Positions 39,329-47,997 of a stretch of DNA of 57,103 bases are shown here, one piece after another (position 1 is the stretch's first letter; the number at the start of each line of letters is the position of its first letter). Both the position numbers and the translations under genes were made by a program. Below the pieces are notes generated by a model. That model was not told the DNA's origin. It saw only the letters and a program-made list of their open reading frames with translations, and ran no database searches. The DNA lies in the NCBI GenBank assembly GCA_036555065.1, contig DATBLZ010000124.1, positions 1 through 57,103 on the forward strand, given 5' to 3'. This DNA comes from DATBLZ01 sp036555065 (lineage in GTDB: Bacteria > Pseudomonadota > Gammaproteobacteria > Steroidobacterales > Rariloculaceae).

Positions 39329-42154
39329 CTATCGACAGCCGTCGGCCACGGCGAGCAATTCCGTCCCCGGGTCGGTGGCACCGCCGTTCCTGCTGGCAAC
39401 GGGTGGCGGCGCGACCGGCGGGCTCGACAAGTAATTGCCGGGCGCTGCGTTGATATCGATGCGTTGCGCGACGGTCAAGCTACTGCGCTGCGCTTCGAGC
39501 TGAGGCACGCAACGCTGCCTCGCGAGCGCATCGACGTCGGTCGGCGGCGTGTCGAGCGGCAGCACCGTGCCCGTGATCTGATTCGGCGAATCGATGAGCA
39601 CGTTGCCGTCGATGCCTTGGCTCGACGAGGCATCGAGGACCGTGCCTGCCGACGCGATGAAAAAGCCAGATTGAATGAATATGTTTCCGCCGTTGCCGGC
39701 GTTCGCGCGCGCGACGATCTGGCTTTCGTCGAGCACCACCCAATCGGGGTCGATCGTAACGTTGCCGCCGGTGTCCGTCGCGGTGACGCCGCCCGCTTCG
39801 GCGCTGATTGACGAATTCCTGAGCAGAACGCTGTCGCCGACGGCGACCTCGATGTTGCCGCCCGCAGACGCGGCAGCGCTGGTCTGCACGACGGCGGCCG
39901 TCATCGTCAAGGTCTCATCGGCCTCGATGACAACGGTGCCGGCGTTCCCTGCGCCCGTGCTCGCCGCCGATAGGTGCCCTGCGCTCGCGAGCTCGATGCG
40001 AGTCGCACGCAGCACGACGTCGCCGCCCGCACCCATGCCCGTGGTCGAGGCAAGAACCTCGCTATCCGTGATTACGCGTATGTCGTCCGCGCGCAACGTG
40101 ATCGAGCCGCCGGCGCCGTCGATGTTGGCCGCCGACACTCGCCCACCGTTCTCGAGAACGATCGAATCGGCGTCGATGGTTACGGCGCCGGCCGCACCTG
40201 CGCCCGCCCCGGTCGCCGTCGATTCGCTGGCGATTCGGGCAGCCGATATCGCGAGCGCACCCACGCGCACGTCCACCGCCCCGCCCGAGCCCAGCAATGC
40301 CGTGTTGCTCACGATCTCCGCGCCGTCGCTGAGCGAAAGGGAGTCGGCTTCGATCACGATCGTGCCGGCGTTGCCGTTGCGCGGCCCCGTGACTTGGCCC
40401 GCCTCTTCCGCTTCGATCTCGGTCGATGCCTTGATCGCGGTTCCGCTGCCGTCCGCGCGCGCACCGCTCAACGTGACCGCGCCGGTCGCGATTATTCGCA
40501 GCGATCCACCGGCGCCGATTCCCGACGTGCTCGCCGATATGCGCGCGCCGTCTCCGAGCTCGACGTCGCCGGCCACAATGTCGATCGAGCCCGCATCGCC
40601 GGTCGCCGTGAAGAAACTCGACGTTGTTACGCGTACGCCGCGATTCTGCGCCGGATCGGGATTTCCATTCGTGCCCGTCGCAATGAGCGCATCGGGAGCA
40701 ACGATGACAATGCTGCCGCCGCGCCCGCTCCCTTGCGCAATGCTGCCGACACGCGCGCCCGTGAGGAGCTCGACGCGCGGCGCTTCGATGTGGATCTCGC
40801 CGCCGCGGGCGGCCGAGGCCGTCGAGGCGTTGATCTGCGCTTCGCCGGTCACGGCGACGCGCGTAGTGCCGCGCATGCTGATGCCGCCGGCGTTGCCCGC
40901 GCCGCTCGTGCTTGCGGCGACTTGCGCGCCGTCGCGGATTTGGATCGTCGGCGCTTGAAGCTCAACGCTGGCTCCCACGCCCGTCGCAGTCGCGCCGACC
41001 TCGGAGAAAAAGCCTGAGGCCGTCGTGTCGATCGCGCCGGGAACGCCACCGCCACCGCCCCCGCCGCCGCCACCGCCACCACCCCCGCCGCCGCCGCCAC
41101 CACCACCGCCACCACCGCCGCCGCCCGGAGCTGTCGGGCCGGCGCCCGATGCGTCGATGAGCGTCGTCGCGGTAACGGCGATGCGGCCGCCGCTCGCGCT
41201 GCCGAGCGTGCGGGCGCGAACCTGGCTGCCGCCACGCAACTGCACCGTATCGGCCTCGATGCGCACGGTGCCCGCAGTCGCGCTCGCGCCCGTGCCCATT
41301 GCCTCGGCCGTGATCGTCGCAGCATTACGCATGATGAGGTCGCCGGCGCGCACGTACACGTCGCCGCTGCCGCCACCCGACGTCGAGAGCGAGCTGCCGT
41401 CGATGTTGATCGTCCCGTAGGCCTGCACGGGATTGGCCGGCGCAGCCGCGCCCTGCACACCGACGTCGCCCGCGCCCGCGGCGCTGCGCAAGTCGAGCCG
41501 CCCGCGCGGCGCGCGAAGCGCCGCTGCGCCGCCGATGCGGATTTCGCCGCCCACGAGCGTGAGCGACCGGTTGTTCGGCACGGCCAATTGCGACCCGTTC
41601 ACGGCAACCGGCGCTATGCTCGCGTCGAGGAAGCCGAACGCCACTGGATTCGCGATCGTCAACGTCGAGCCGCCGGGGTCGACCGCCGAGTAGCGGCCAC
41701 CATCGGCGAGCATGATCTGATCGGCCGTGCTCGCGTAGAACGAGCCTTGCACGTTGAGCGAAGCTCCGGAGCCGAATACGAGGCCGTTCGGGTTGATGAG
41801 CCAGAGATTCGCGGCGGGGACATCGCTACGCAACAGCCCGTTGACGGTCGAAAGGTTCGGCCCCGTGACGCGTGCGATCACATTGTTCGTGACGCCCGCG
41901 AACGACGACGTGAACACCGCCGATTCCCCGGTGTTGACGTTGAATTCGCTGAAGCTGTGAAACAGATTTGCTCCGGCCCGCGTGCCGACCGTGTCGGGAA
42001 TCGTATAGGCGGGCCCCGTCAACGGACCGCTCGGGCCCACCGTACCGTCCAAAACGACCTGCGCGTGGACATCGAGGGCCGCGCCGATCAGCAATGGCAG
42101 TGCCGCGACCGTGAGGCGGCCTTTTGCCGTACGCGTTGCTGGGTCGGGCGTCAT
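39329..42154 (-). CDS. Two-partner secretion exoprotein (TpsA, filamentous haemagglutinin type)
   Basis: A 941-residue secreted protein with a signal peptide (to DVHA, about residue 32) and the TPS domain to about residue 240: NLFHSFSEFNVNTGESAVF, LWLINPNGLVFGSGA and GFLDASI. A right-handed beta-helix of repeated glycine-rich strands follows (motifs such as GAGNAGTVVIEAD). A run of 27 glycines interrupts it at about residues 344-370. The C-terminus has one Cys in RQRCVPQLE and a final Cys two residues from the end, the same layout as surface-tethered TpsA proteins. Its ATG overlaps the TpsB stop by four bases. It probably passes through TpsB to the cell surface. Confidence 0.93.
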   Translation of the reverse strand: MTPDPATRTAKGRLTVAALPLLIGAALDVHAQVVLDGTVGPSGPLTGPAYTIPDTVGTRAGANLFHSFSEFNVNTGESAVFTSSFAGVTNNVIARVTGPNLSTVNGLLRSDVPAANLWLINPNGLVFGSGASLNVQGSFYASTADQIMLADGGRYSAVDPGGSTLTIANPVAFGFLDASIAPVAVNGSQLAVPNNRSLTLVGGEIRIGGAAALRAPRGRLDLRSAAGAGDVGVQGAAAPANPVQAYGTINIDGSSLSTSGGGSGDVYVRAGDLIMRNAATITAEAMGTGASATAGTVRIEADTVQLRGGSQVRARTLGSASGGRIAVTATTLIDASGAGPTAPGGGGGGGGGGGGGGGGGGGGGGGGGGGVPGAIDTTASGFFSEVGATATGVGASVELQAPTIQIRDGAQVAASTSGAGNAGGISMRGTTRVAVTGEAQINASTASAARGGEIHIEAPRVELLTGARVGSIAQGSGRGGSIVIVAPDALIATGTNGNPDPAQNRGVRVTTSSFFTATGDAGSIDIVAGDVELGDGARISASTSGIGAGGSLRIIATGAVTLSGARADGSGTAIKASTEIEAEEAGQVTGPRNGNAGTIVIEADSLSLSDGAEIVSNTALLGSGGAVDVRVGALAISAARIASESTATGAGAGAAGAVTIDADSIVLENGGRVSAANIDGAGGSITLRADDIRVITDSEVLASTTGMGAGGDVVLRATRIELASAGHLSAASTGAGNAGTVVIEADETLTMTAAVVQTSAAASAGGNIEVAVGDSVLLRNSSISAEAGGVTATDTGGNVTIDPDWVVLDESQIVARANAGNGGNIFIQSGFFIASAGTVLDASSSQGIDGNVLIDSPNQITGTVLPLDTPPTDVDALARQRCVPQLEAQRSSLTVAQRIDINAAPGNYLSSPPVAPPPVASRNGGATDPGTELLAVADGCR
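41045..41125. repeat. Glycine-codon tract (27 consecutive Gly) in tpsA
   Basis: Eighty-one bases read as 27 glycine codons on the minus strand, with mixed third bases (GGC, GGT, GGG). Length change would be in units of three bases and would not shift frame. It probably forms a flexible linker within the beta-helix. Confidence 0.95.
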
Positions 42155-43779
42155 GGCGATCCGAAAGCGCGGTTGAAGCTCAGGCGGTAGTGGATTCCTT
42201 GATCCTGGAGCGAGCTCGACGGATTGCCGACGTCTTGCTTGGCTGCACCCCAGTAGACCTCCGCATGCAATCCCGGCAACGGGTCCCAGAGAACGCCGAG
42301 ACCTGCGCTGCCGATTTCCTCCTTCGCCGAGGTCGTGAGCGCATCGTTTTCGTCCCAACTGGCGCCGTAGTCGGCGAACACCGCGAGGTAGACATTACCG
42401 CGCGGACGACCGGCGGCATCGACGACGACCGGCACTTGGTATTCGATCGACGCGATGACGGCGTTGTCGCGTACGAACTGATTCTCTCTGTACCCGCGCA
42501 CCGTGTATCGGCCGCCGACCGGGAACTTGTACATCGCAAGCAACGGGTCGTGAGTCGCTTGCACCAGGCCTCGGGCGATGAAGCGGCTGCCGTCGTCGAG
42601 CGTCTGCAGGAACTGCAACTGGCCGACGAACGCGACGAACTCCGAGTCCGGCCCTACCGCGTTGACAGTCGCATCGAGCGCATCGATGCCGATCTGCAGC
42701 ATTCCGCGTGCAGCCCACGCGCGCGGTGAGGCGTTGCGCGACCAATCGACGCCCGCGACGACGGTGCTGCCTTGCGCACGCCCGTCGACGTCGCCCGGCG
42801 AGAACGAGAACGGCATGTCGAGCAGCGTGCTCTCGCTGTGCTTGTGCTCGAAGCCGACAATTCCGGTAAGCGTATCTGCGCCCTCATGGATGAACGGATA
42901 GCTCGCCGTGAAGCTCAAGGACTTGAGCCGACTCTCGATATCGACACTCGTGAAAGGCTCCTCGACGATATCGGCCTGCTGATCGATGCCGACAATCTCG
43001 AGCACGACCCCGCCGGCCGTCAGCGGCACGCGATAGCTCAGGAAGTCGTCCTCGACGCCGTCCGTGAAACCGAATCGGGCACTCAAGACGTCGCCGTTGC
43101 CGATCAGGCCCCGGTACGTGATGCCGACCGTGCCGCGGTCCTCGCCGACGCTCGTAGAACGGTCGTTGCTTGCCACGGCCTCGATCTCGAGCGGTGGCCG
43201 CTCGGTGATACCGAGCCTGAGGTAGCTCTGCCCGAGCTCCTCGCCTGGGAGCAACTGTGCATCGATGCGCTCGACGAGCGGGTCTTCCCGGATCGTTTCC
43301 AGGCTCTCCTCCAGATCGTCGATATCGAGCGGCTCTTGCACACCTCGCTCGATGCGCTTCGCGAGCGCGGCTTCGCGAAAGCGGTGATTGCCATGTACGT
43401 CGATCTCTGTCAGGTCGCCTTCGATAGCCTGCAGCACGACTGTTCCGTCCGCCACGCGTTGATCGGGGATCACGACGCCCGAGCTCACGTATCCACGGTC
43501 GACATAGGCGCGCGACAACGTGTGCCTGAGCTCATGGAGCTCTTCGACCGACACGTCGCGGTGCTCGTAGGGCGCCGTCATGACCATGAGATCCGCGGCC
43601 GTAAACACGGAGCTGCCGCGAACCTCGATCCTCTCGACGTAGATCGACCCGGGCCTCGTCAACGCGTCTGCCGGTGGAACGGACTCGGCGGCTCCCGCCG
43701 CGCTCTGCCCGCCTTGCGCTAGCGCAGCCGGCGCGATGCACGTCAGAACCAGCGAAACCGCTACTACCTTACCGTTCAT
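42151..43779 (-). CDS. TpsB outer-membrane translocator (ShlB/FhaC/HecB family)
   Basis: A 542-residue Omp85-superfamily pore. Signal peptide to about residue 22, a proline-containing N-terminal helix/linker, POTRA 1 (IYVERIEVRGSSVF, about 45-120), POTRA 2 (LTEIDVHGNHRFREAALAKRIERG, about 120-200) and a 16-strand barrel. The lid-loop signature VRGYREN, which contains the conserved arginine required for secretion in FhaC, is at about residue 447. It ends in Phe-Gly-Ser-Pro rather than a terminal Phe. It is encoded between the CHAT protein and TpsA and should export TpsA. Confidence 0.94.
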   Translation of the reverse strand: MNGKVVAVSLVLTCIAPAALAQGGQSAAGAAESVPPADALTRPGSIYVERIEVRGSSVFTAADLMVMTAPYEHRDVSVEELHELRHTLSRAYVDRGYVSSGVVIPDQRVADGTVVLQAIEGDLTEIDVHGNHRFREAALAKRIERGVQEPLDIDDLEESLETIREDPLVERIDAQLLPGEELGQSYLRLGITERPPLEIEAVASNDRSTSVGEDRGTVGITYRGLIGNGDVLSARFGFTDGVEDDFLSYRVPLTAGGVVLEIVGIDQQADIVEEPFTSVDIESRLKSLSFTASYPFIHEGADTLTGIVGFEHKHSESTLLDMPFSFSPGDVDGRAQGSTVVAGVDWSRNASPRAWAARGMLQIGIDALDATVNAVGPDSEFVAFVGQLQFLQTLDDGSRFIARGLVQATHDPLLAMYKFPVGGRYTVRGYRENQFVRDNAVIASIEYQVPVVVDAAGRPRGNVYLAVFADYGASWDENDALTTSAKEEIGSAGLGVLWDPLPGLHAEVYWGAAKQDVGNPSSSLQDQGIHYRLSFNRAFGSP

Positions 43780-43782
43780 CGT

Positions 43783-45981
43783 CTACTGCCAATCGCCGAT
43801 CATGAGAAAAGGCGCCCAGTAAGCCGGGTGCGAATATCGCTGATCGTTCTTGAGCATCAGCTGGGCGCCGCGCAGCGATGCGGCCTTGTTGTTGCCACTC
43901 GCCAACTGGCGGTAGAACTCGGCGATCAGCTGCGAGGTCGATTCGTCATTGATGTGCCAGAGGGACGCGAGCGCGCTGCGTGCACCCGCTTTGACGGCGA
44001 CCCCGGCGAGTCCAAGCGCGGCCCGATCATCGCCCGCCGCGGTTTGGCAAGCGCTGAGCACGAGAAGGTCGACGGGTGCCGTCGTGAATCTTTGACTGCT
44101 CATGACGTCTTCGAGCTCGTCCATCGTGATCAGATGGTCATATGCGAGCAAGAACGAGCGCTCGTAATCGGACTCGAACTGGGCATGCGTCGCGAGGTGC
44201 ACGATGGTGTAGCCGCCTTGCAAGATCTCGCGCTTCAACGTATCGCTGAGAAACTTCTCGTCGGCGTAAACCTCCGTCGGAAATGTATCGGCAATGCTCT
44301 GAAGCTCCGTCGCGACAAACGGTAATGCAGGAAAGCCCTGCACCGGATCCACGATGCCGTTCGCGAGGACCCGTCCGGCCGGCGGCGACTCGCTAACCGT
44401 GACCAGCGAGAGCCCCGGCGTCGAAGCGACTGCAAAGCGTTCGATCAGGAACTGCTGTCCGTCATTCAGCGCCCCGAGCGGAATCGATCGCAGCGGGCCG
44501 TCGGGCACGAATACGAGCGCTTCCGGCTGAGCTGCCTCGACAACCGGCAACAATGGCCCGATGAGCCAGTCGAACAGACGTCGCGCAGGCGCAAGATAGG
44601 CGGCCCCGGAATCCGCGTCCTCGAGCGCTGCGCGCAGCAAACGAGTCTCCGCAGTGAGCTCGGTGAGCCCGACGGGCGCAGTGAATTGGAACACGTCAGT
44701 TTGCGTGGTCACGAGAAGCTCGGTTCGATCCGCGAAGATGACAGGATAGATGATGACGGCGCCGCCCGTACGCGCGGTACCGACATCGAAGACCTCGGGG
44801 ACCGCACATTGGTTCTCGAAATAATTGAGGACCTCGGCGAGCCGTAGTCGCTCCAGGGCCTGCTGAACCTCGAGCAGCGTTTCGCGCGCAACGGCCGCCG
44901 GTAACCCCGCCGTGCTCGCAAACATGACATCCGAGTACTCGCGGTAGAGCGGGAGAATCTCGGCGCGAAACCGCCGCGAAGAGGTTACGAGCGTCGATTG
45001 CATTGCCGTGAGCGTATCGACCGCGGAACGGTAAGCGGCCAGCGCCTCGCGCCTACGCCCCAACGCGCGCAAGGCGCGCCCGCTCGTCCACTCCGCGCGA
45101 TACAAGTTGTCGCTCGCCCCGTCCTGCTGCGCGGCGAGCACCGCCTGGCGAGCCCATGCAAGCGCGTCGTCGAATTCGCCCCGCGCGAGGTGCCACTCGC
45201 CGAGCTCGTTGTAGGCTGCCGCGACCAGGCGCTCGTCGGGGAGCTCGCGGGCGACCTCGAGCCCCGCAACTGCCAATTCGCGCGCACGGCCTTGCGCCTC
45301 GCTCGGTGACGCGCCGCTCTGGCTCGACTCCCGATAGAGGTTCGCGAGCTCCAAGAGCGCGGCCCCTTTCGCAGCCGACGTCGGAAGCGCGAGCGCCTGG
45401 TTACGCAGCGGCTCGAGCTGGCCGCTGGCGGCGGCGCCCGCTCCCGTCTCCTCGAGCGCGCGGGCGAGATTGATCCCCGCCGTGACTGCAAGCGCGGACG
45501 CCTCCGGCGCAAGCCGGTGGCTATCGGCGAATGCCGCAATCCCCGACGCGTCATCACCCGTGGCCATGTAGTTCGTGCCGAGATCGTTGAGCAGCGGCGC
45601 AGCCTCAGCGAGACGCCCCGCGCTCGTCGCAATGTCGATTCCGCGCAGCAGGTAGTCGCTCGCGGCGCGATACTCGCCGAGCGACGCGAGAACGGCCGCG
45701 ATCCGCGCGTGGATCGCCAGCGTTCGCGGCTCCGTGCCCGCGACGGCCGGCGTAGACTCGAGCTCCGCATACAGCACGTCGAGTGCGCGCGTGGGCTGAT
45801 GGCTGGCGCTATAGCAATCGGCGATCGCGAGCGGATCCTGCGCTGCGGCGCCTTGCGGCCCGGCACAGTCGAGGTCAGCAGAGGCAGGTTGGGCCGCAAC
45901 CAGAACGCCCGCCAGCAATGCTCCGCCGACGCCACGATTCGCGCGGAGCTCACGTCGCCGGGTGCGGAGCGGATTTATCAT
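43783..45981 (-). CDS. Exported TPR-CHAT domain protein (caspase-like protease)
   Basis: A 732-residue protein with a signal peptide (cleaved near PASA, about residue 35). About eight TPR-like repeats (residues 50-340) are followed by a CHAT domain (about 430-732). The caspase-type dyad is visible: His in VHLATHAQFE (about residue 599) and Cys in VLSACQTAAGDD (about 645). The C-terminal HPAYWAPFLMIGDW is the CHAT end motif. It is three bases from tpsB, so they share a transcript. CHAT proteins best known from phage defence and gasdermin activation are cytoplasmic; the signal peptide places this one in the periplasm or outside. I start at ATG 45981; a TTG two codons upstream is possible. Confidence 0.9.
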   Translation of the reverse strand: MINPLRTRRRELRANRGVGGALLAGVLVAAQPASADLDCAGPQGAAAQDPLAIADCYSASHQPTRALDVLYAELESTPAVAGTEPRTLAIHARIAAVLASLGEYRAASDYLLRGIDIATSAGRLAEAAPLLNDLGTNYMATGDDASGIAAFADSHRLAPEASALAVTAGINLARALEETGAGAAASGQLEPLRNQALALPTSAAKGAALLELANLYRESSQSGASPSEAQGRARELAVAGLEVARELPDERLVAAAYNELGEWHLARGEFDDALAWARQAVLAAQQDGASDNLYRAEWTSGRALRALGRRREALAAYRSAVDTLTAMQSTLVTSSRRFRAEILPLYREYSDVMFASTAGLPAAVARETLLEVQQALERLRLAEVLNYFENQCAVPEVFDVGTARTGGAVIIYPVIFADRTELLVTTQTDVFQFTAPVGLTELTAETRLLRAALEDADSGAAYLAPARRLFDWLIGPLLPVVEAAQPEALVFVPDGPLRSIPLGALNDGQQFLIERFAVASTPGLSLVTVSESPPAGRVLANGIVDPVQGFPALPFVATELQSIADTFPTEVYADEKFLSDTLKREILQGGYTIVHLATHAQFESDYERSFLLAYDHLITMDELEDVMSSQRFTTAPVDLLVLSACQTAAGDDRAALGLAGVAVKAGARSALASLWHINDESTSQLIAEFYRQLASGNNKAASLRGAQLMLKNDQRYSHPAYWAPFLMIGDWQ

Positions 45982-46068
45982 GTTCAATTCTTATGGGCCC
46001 CTGCCTGCATACAATACCGGAAAGATCTCGCAAACAGCATCGAGGCCGCGCAGAGCCGCCATGAGCCT

Positions 46069-47997
46069 ATGAAACTCGACCGTGCGCTTGCAGAACGAGC
46101 GGGATTGTGCGCGCTCGCCGCCGTGCTTGCGTGGCTCGCTGCGACACAGATCACCGCGCTGCGTCAATCCTCGGCATGGCTCGACGATGTCGGACTTGCC
46201 TACCTGTCGCCGCCGCGGCCGCAGTTTCGCGACATCGTCATCCTGGCCATCGACGAAGCAACGCTCGCAGAGCTCGCATTTCGCTCGCCGATCGACCGCC
46301 ACTACCTTGCTGCAATCGTCGACGAGCTCGCGCGGCGCGATGTACGCGCTCTCGGAATCGACGTCATCTTCGATCAAGCTACGCACGAAGCGGACGACCG
46401 CGCGCTGCTCGCCGCGCTCGACGCGTTCCCGGCGCCCGTCGTCCTCGCATACGGCGGCGCCGACAGCGGTCTCACGCTGCGGCAGCGCGTGTTCCAGGAG
46501 ACCTACTTGCGCGGCCGTAAGGTCGGCTCGATCGCCGTCTACATGACCGACGGCATCGTGCGCGAGCTCTATCCCCACGATCCGGGCGAGGGCCAGACTT
46601 TGCCGAGCTTCCCGGTCGCTTTGGCCGAGACGCTCGGCATCGAAGTCCCGGCTTCGCCGCAGCGCATCTACTTCCACCGCGGTGGCGCGAACGATACTCC
46701 GGCGATACGCAAATTTCCGATTCACAGGCTCGCAGCGCTGCCGGCGCAATGGTTCGAGAACGCGATCGTGCTCATCGGGGCGGACCTCCCGAACGACGAC
46801 CGCTTCCGGACGCCGCTGTCGGTTCTCGGCGGCAACCAGTTGACGATGTCAGGCGTCGAGATTCACGCACAGGCGCTTGCGCAGTTGCTCGAAGGCAGCG
46901 CATACCCCGGCGTCACCGATTGGACCTCGACGCTCATTCTTCTGATCGCCGTCATCGCCGGGTTCACGCTGCCGGCGGTGAGCATGAACGTCGGCTGGAA
47001 GATCGTGGTTGCCGCAGGCTTCGTCGGCGCGTATTGGGTGGCGGCGCTCGAGCTCTTCGCCGACGGCGGACCGCAGGCGCCATTGCTGCTGCCGACGCTG
47101 GGGTTCTTGTTGAGCATGAGCTTCGGCACCGCGTACGGACGCCGCGAAGAGCGCCGCCAGAAACGACAGCTGCGCAACGCCTTTCAACATTATGTCGCGC
47201 CCGCGGTCATCGACGACGTGACCAAGGATCCGAGCAAGCTTGCGCTCGGCGGCGAGGAACGCGAGATGAGCTTCGTGTTCTCCGACCTCAGCGGCTTCAC
47301 GGCGATGACGGAGAAACTGACGCCCGGTGGCACCGTCTCGCTTCTCCAGGGCTACTTCGAAGGCATGCTCAAAATCGCCCTCGATTTCGGCGGCACGGTC
47401 GAGCGAATCATCGGCGACAGCATTCTCGTTTTCTTCGGCGCTCCCGCAGCACAGCCCGATCACGCGCGCCGCGCCGTCATGTGCGCGCTCGAATGGGATA
47501 AATATTGTGAGCGGTTTCGACGCGAGCAGCTCGCGCGCGGAATACCGATGGGCTCGACGCGCATCGGTGTGCATACCGGGCTCGCGGTCGTCGGCAACGT
47601 CGGCACCGAGCAGCGGTTCCACTACACGGCGCATGGAGATTCCGTCAACACCGCGGCGCGCCTCGAGAGCGCGAACAAGCATCTCGGTACGCGCGCGTGC
47701 CTGAGTGCCGAAGTCGCGCGCCACTACACCGAAGGGCGGTTCAGGCCGGTCGGCCAGCTGGTTCTCAAAGGGAGAAGCGAGGCACTCGAGTGTGTCACCG
47801 TCGACGACGACATGCCTCCCGAGCTTCTGCAGGAATATCGTGCCGCTTTCGGGCTCATGCAGGCTCGCGACCCGAAGTGCGTGCAGCGGTTCGCCGAGCT
47901 TTTCAAGAAGCTGCCCAACGACGCGCTCATCGCATTTCATGCCGCGCGGCTTGACCGTGGCGACCTGAGCGCCATAATCCTCCTCGAGGAGAAGTGA
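46069..47997 (+). CDS. CHASE2-domain class III nucleotide cyclase
   Basis: A 642-residue membrane sensor. One N-terminal helix, a periplasmic CHASE2 domain (about residues 35-265, with IVILAIDEATLAEL and RALGIDVIFD), three membrane helices (about 283-350), then a class III cyclase domain (about 395-560). Both metal aspartates are present, in FSDLSGFT and IGDSILVFFGAP, and the transition-state Asn-Arg is in GDSVNTAARLE. GIHTGLAVVGNVG-type sequence is also intact, so catalysis is likely, probably of cAMP. It is divergent from the CHAT-TpsB-TpsA operon across 87 bases and overlaps the following secreted gene by one base (TGATG). Confidence 0.92.
   Translation: MKLDRALAERAGLCALAAVLAWLAATQITALRQSSAWLDDVGLAYLSPPRPQFRDIVILAIDEATLAELAFRSPIDRHYLAAIVDELARRDVRALGIDVIFDQATHEADDRALLAALDAFPAPVVLAYGGADSGLTLRQRVFQETYLRGRKVGSIAVYMTDGIVRELYPHDPGEGQTLPSFPVALAETLGIEVPASPQRIYFHRGGANDTPAIRKFPIHRLAALPAQWFENAIVLIGADLPNDDRFRTPLSVLGGNQLTMSGVEIHAQALAQLLEGSAYPGVTDWTSTLILLIAVIAGFTLPAVSMNVGWKIVVAAGFVGAYWVAALELFADGGPQAPLLLPTLGFLLSMSFGTAYGRREERRQKRQLRNAFQHYVAPAVIDDVTKDPSKLALGGEEREMSFVFSDLSGFTAMTEKLTPGGTVSLLQGYFEGMLKIALDFGGTVERIIGDSILVFFGAPAAQPDHARRAVMCALEWDKYCERFRREQLARGIPMGSTRIGVHTGLAVVGNVGTEQRFHYTAHGDSVNTAARLESANKHLGTRACLSAEVARHYTEGRFRPVGQLVLKGRSEALECVTVDDDMPPELLQEYRAAFGLMQARDPKCVQRFAELFKKLPNDALIAFHAARLDRGDLSAIILLEEK

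Noticed and set aside
39675..41017. Long plus-strand open frames (427 and 347 codons) opposite tpsA
   Set aside because: They are antisense shadows produced by high GC and the repetitive glycine-rich code of tpsA; they have no signal, domain or sensible start, and read poly-proline opposite poly-glycine.
41045..41125. Glycine tract as a phase-variation switch
   Set aside because: The tract is made of codon triplets with mixed third bases, so slippage would change length but not frame.
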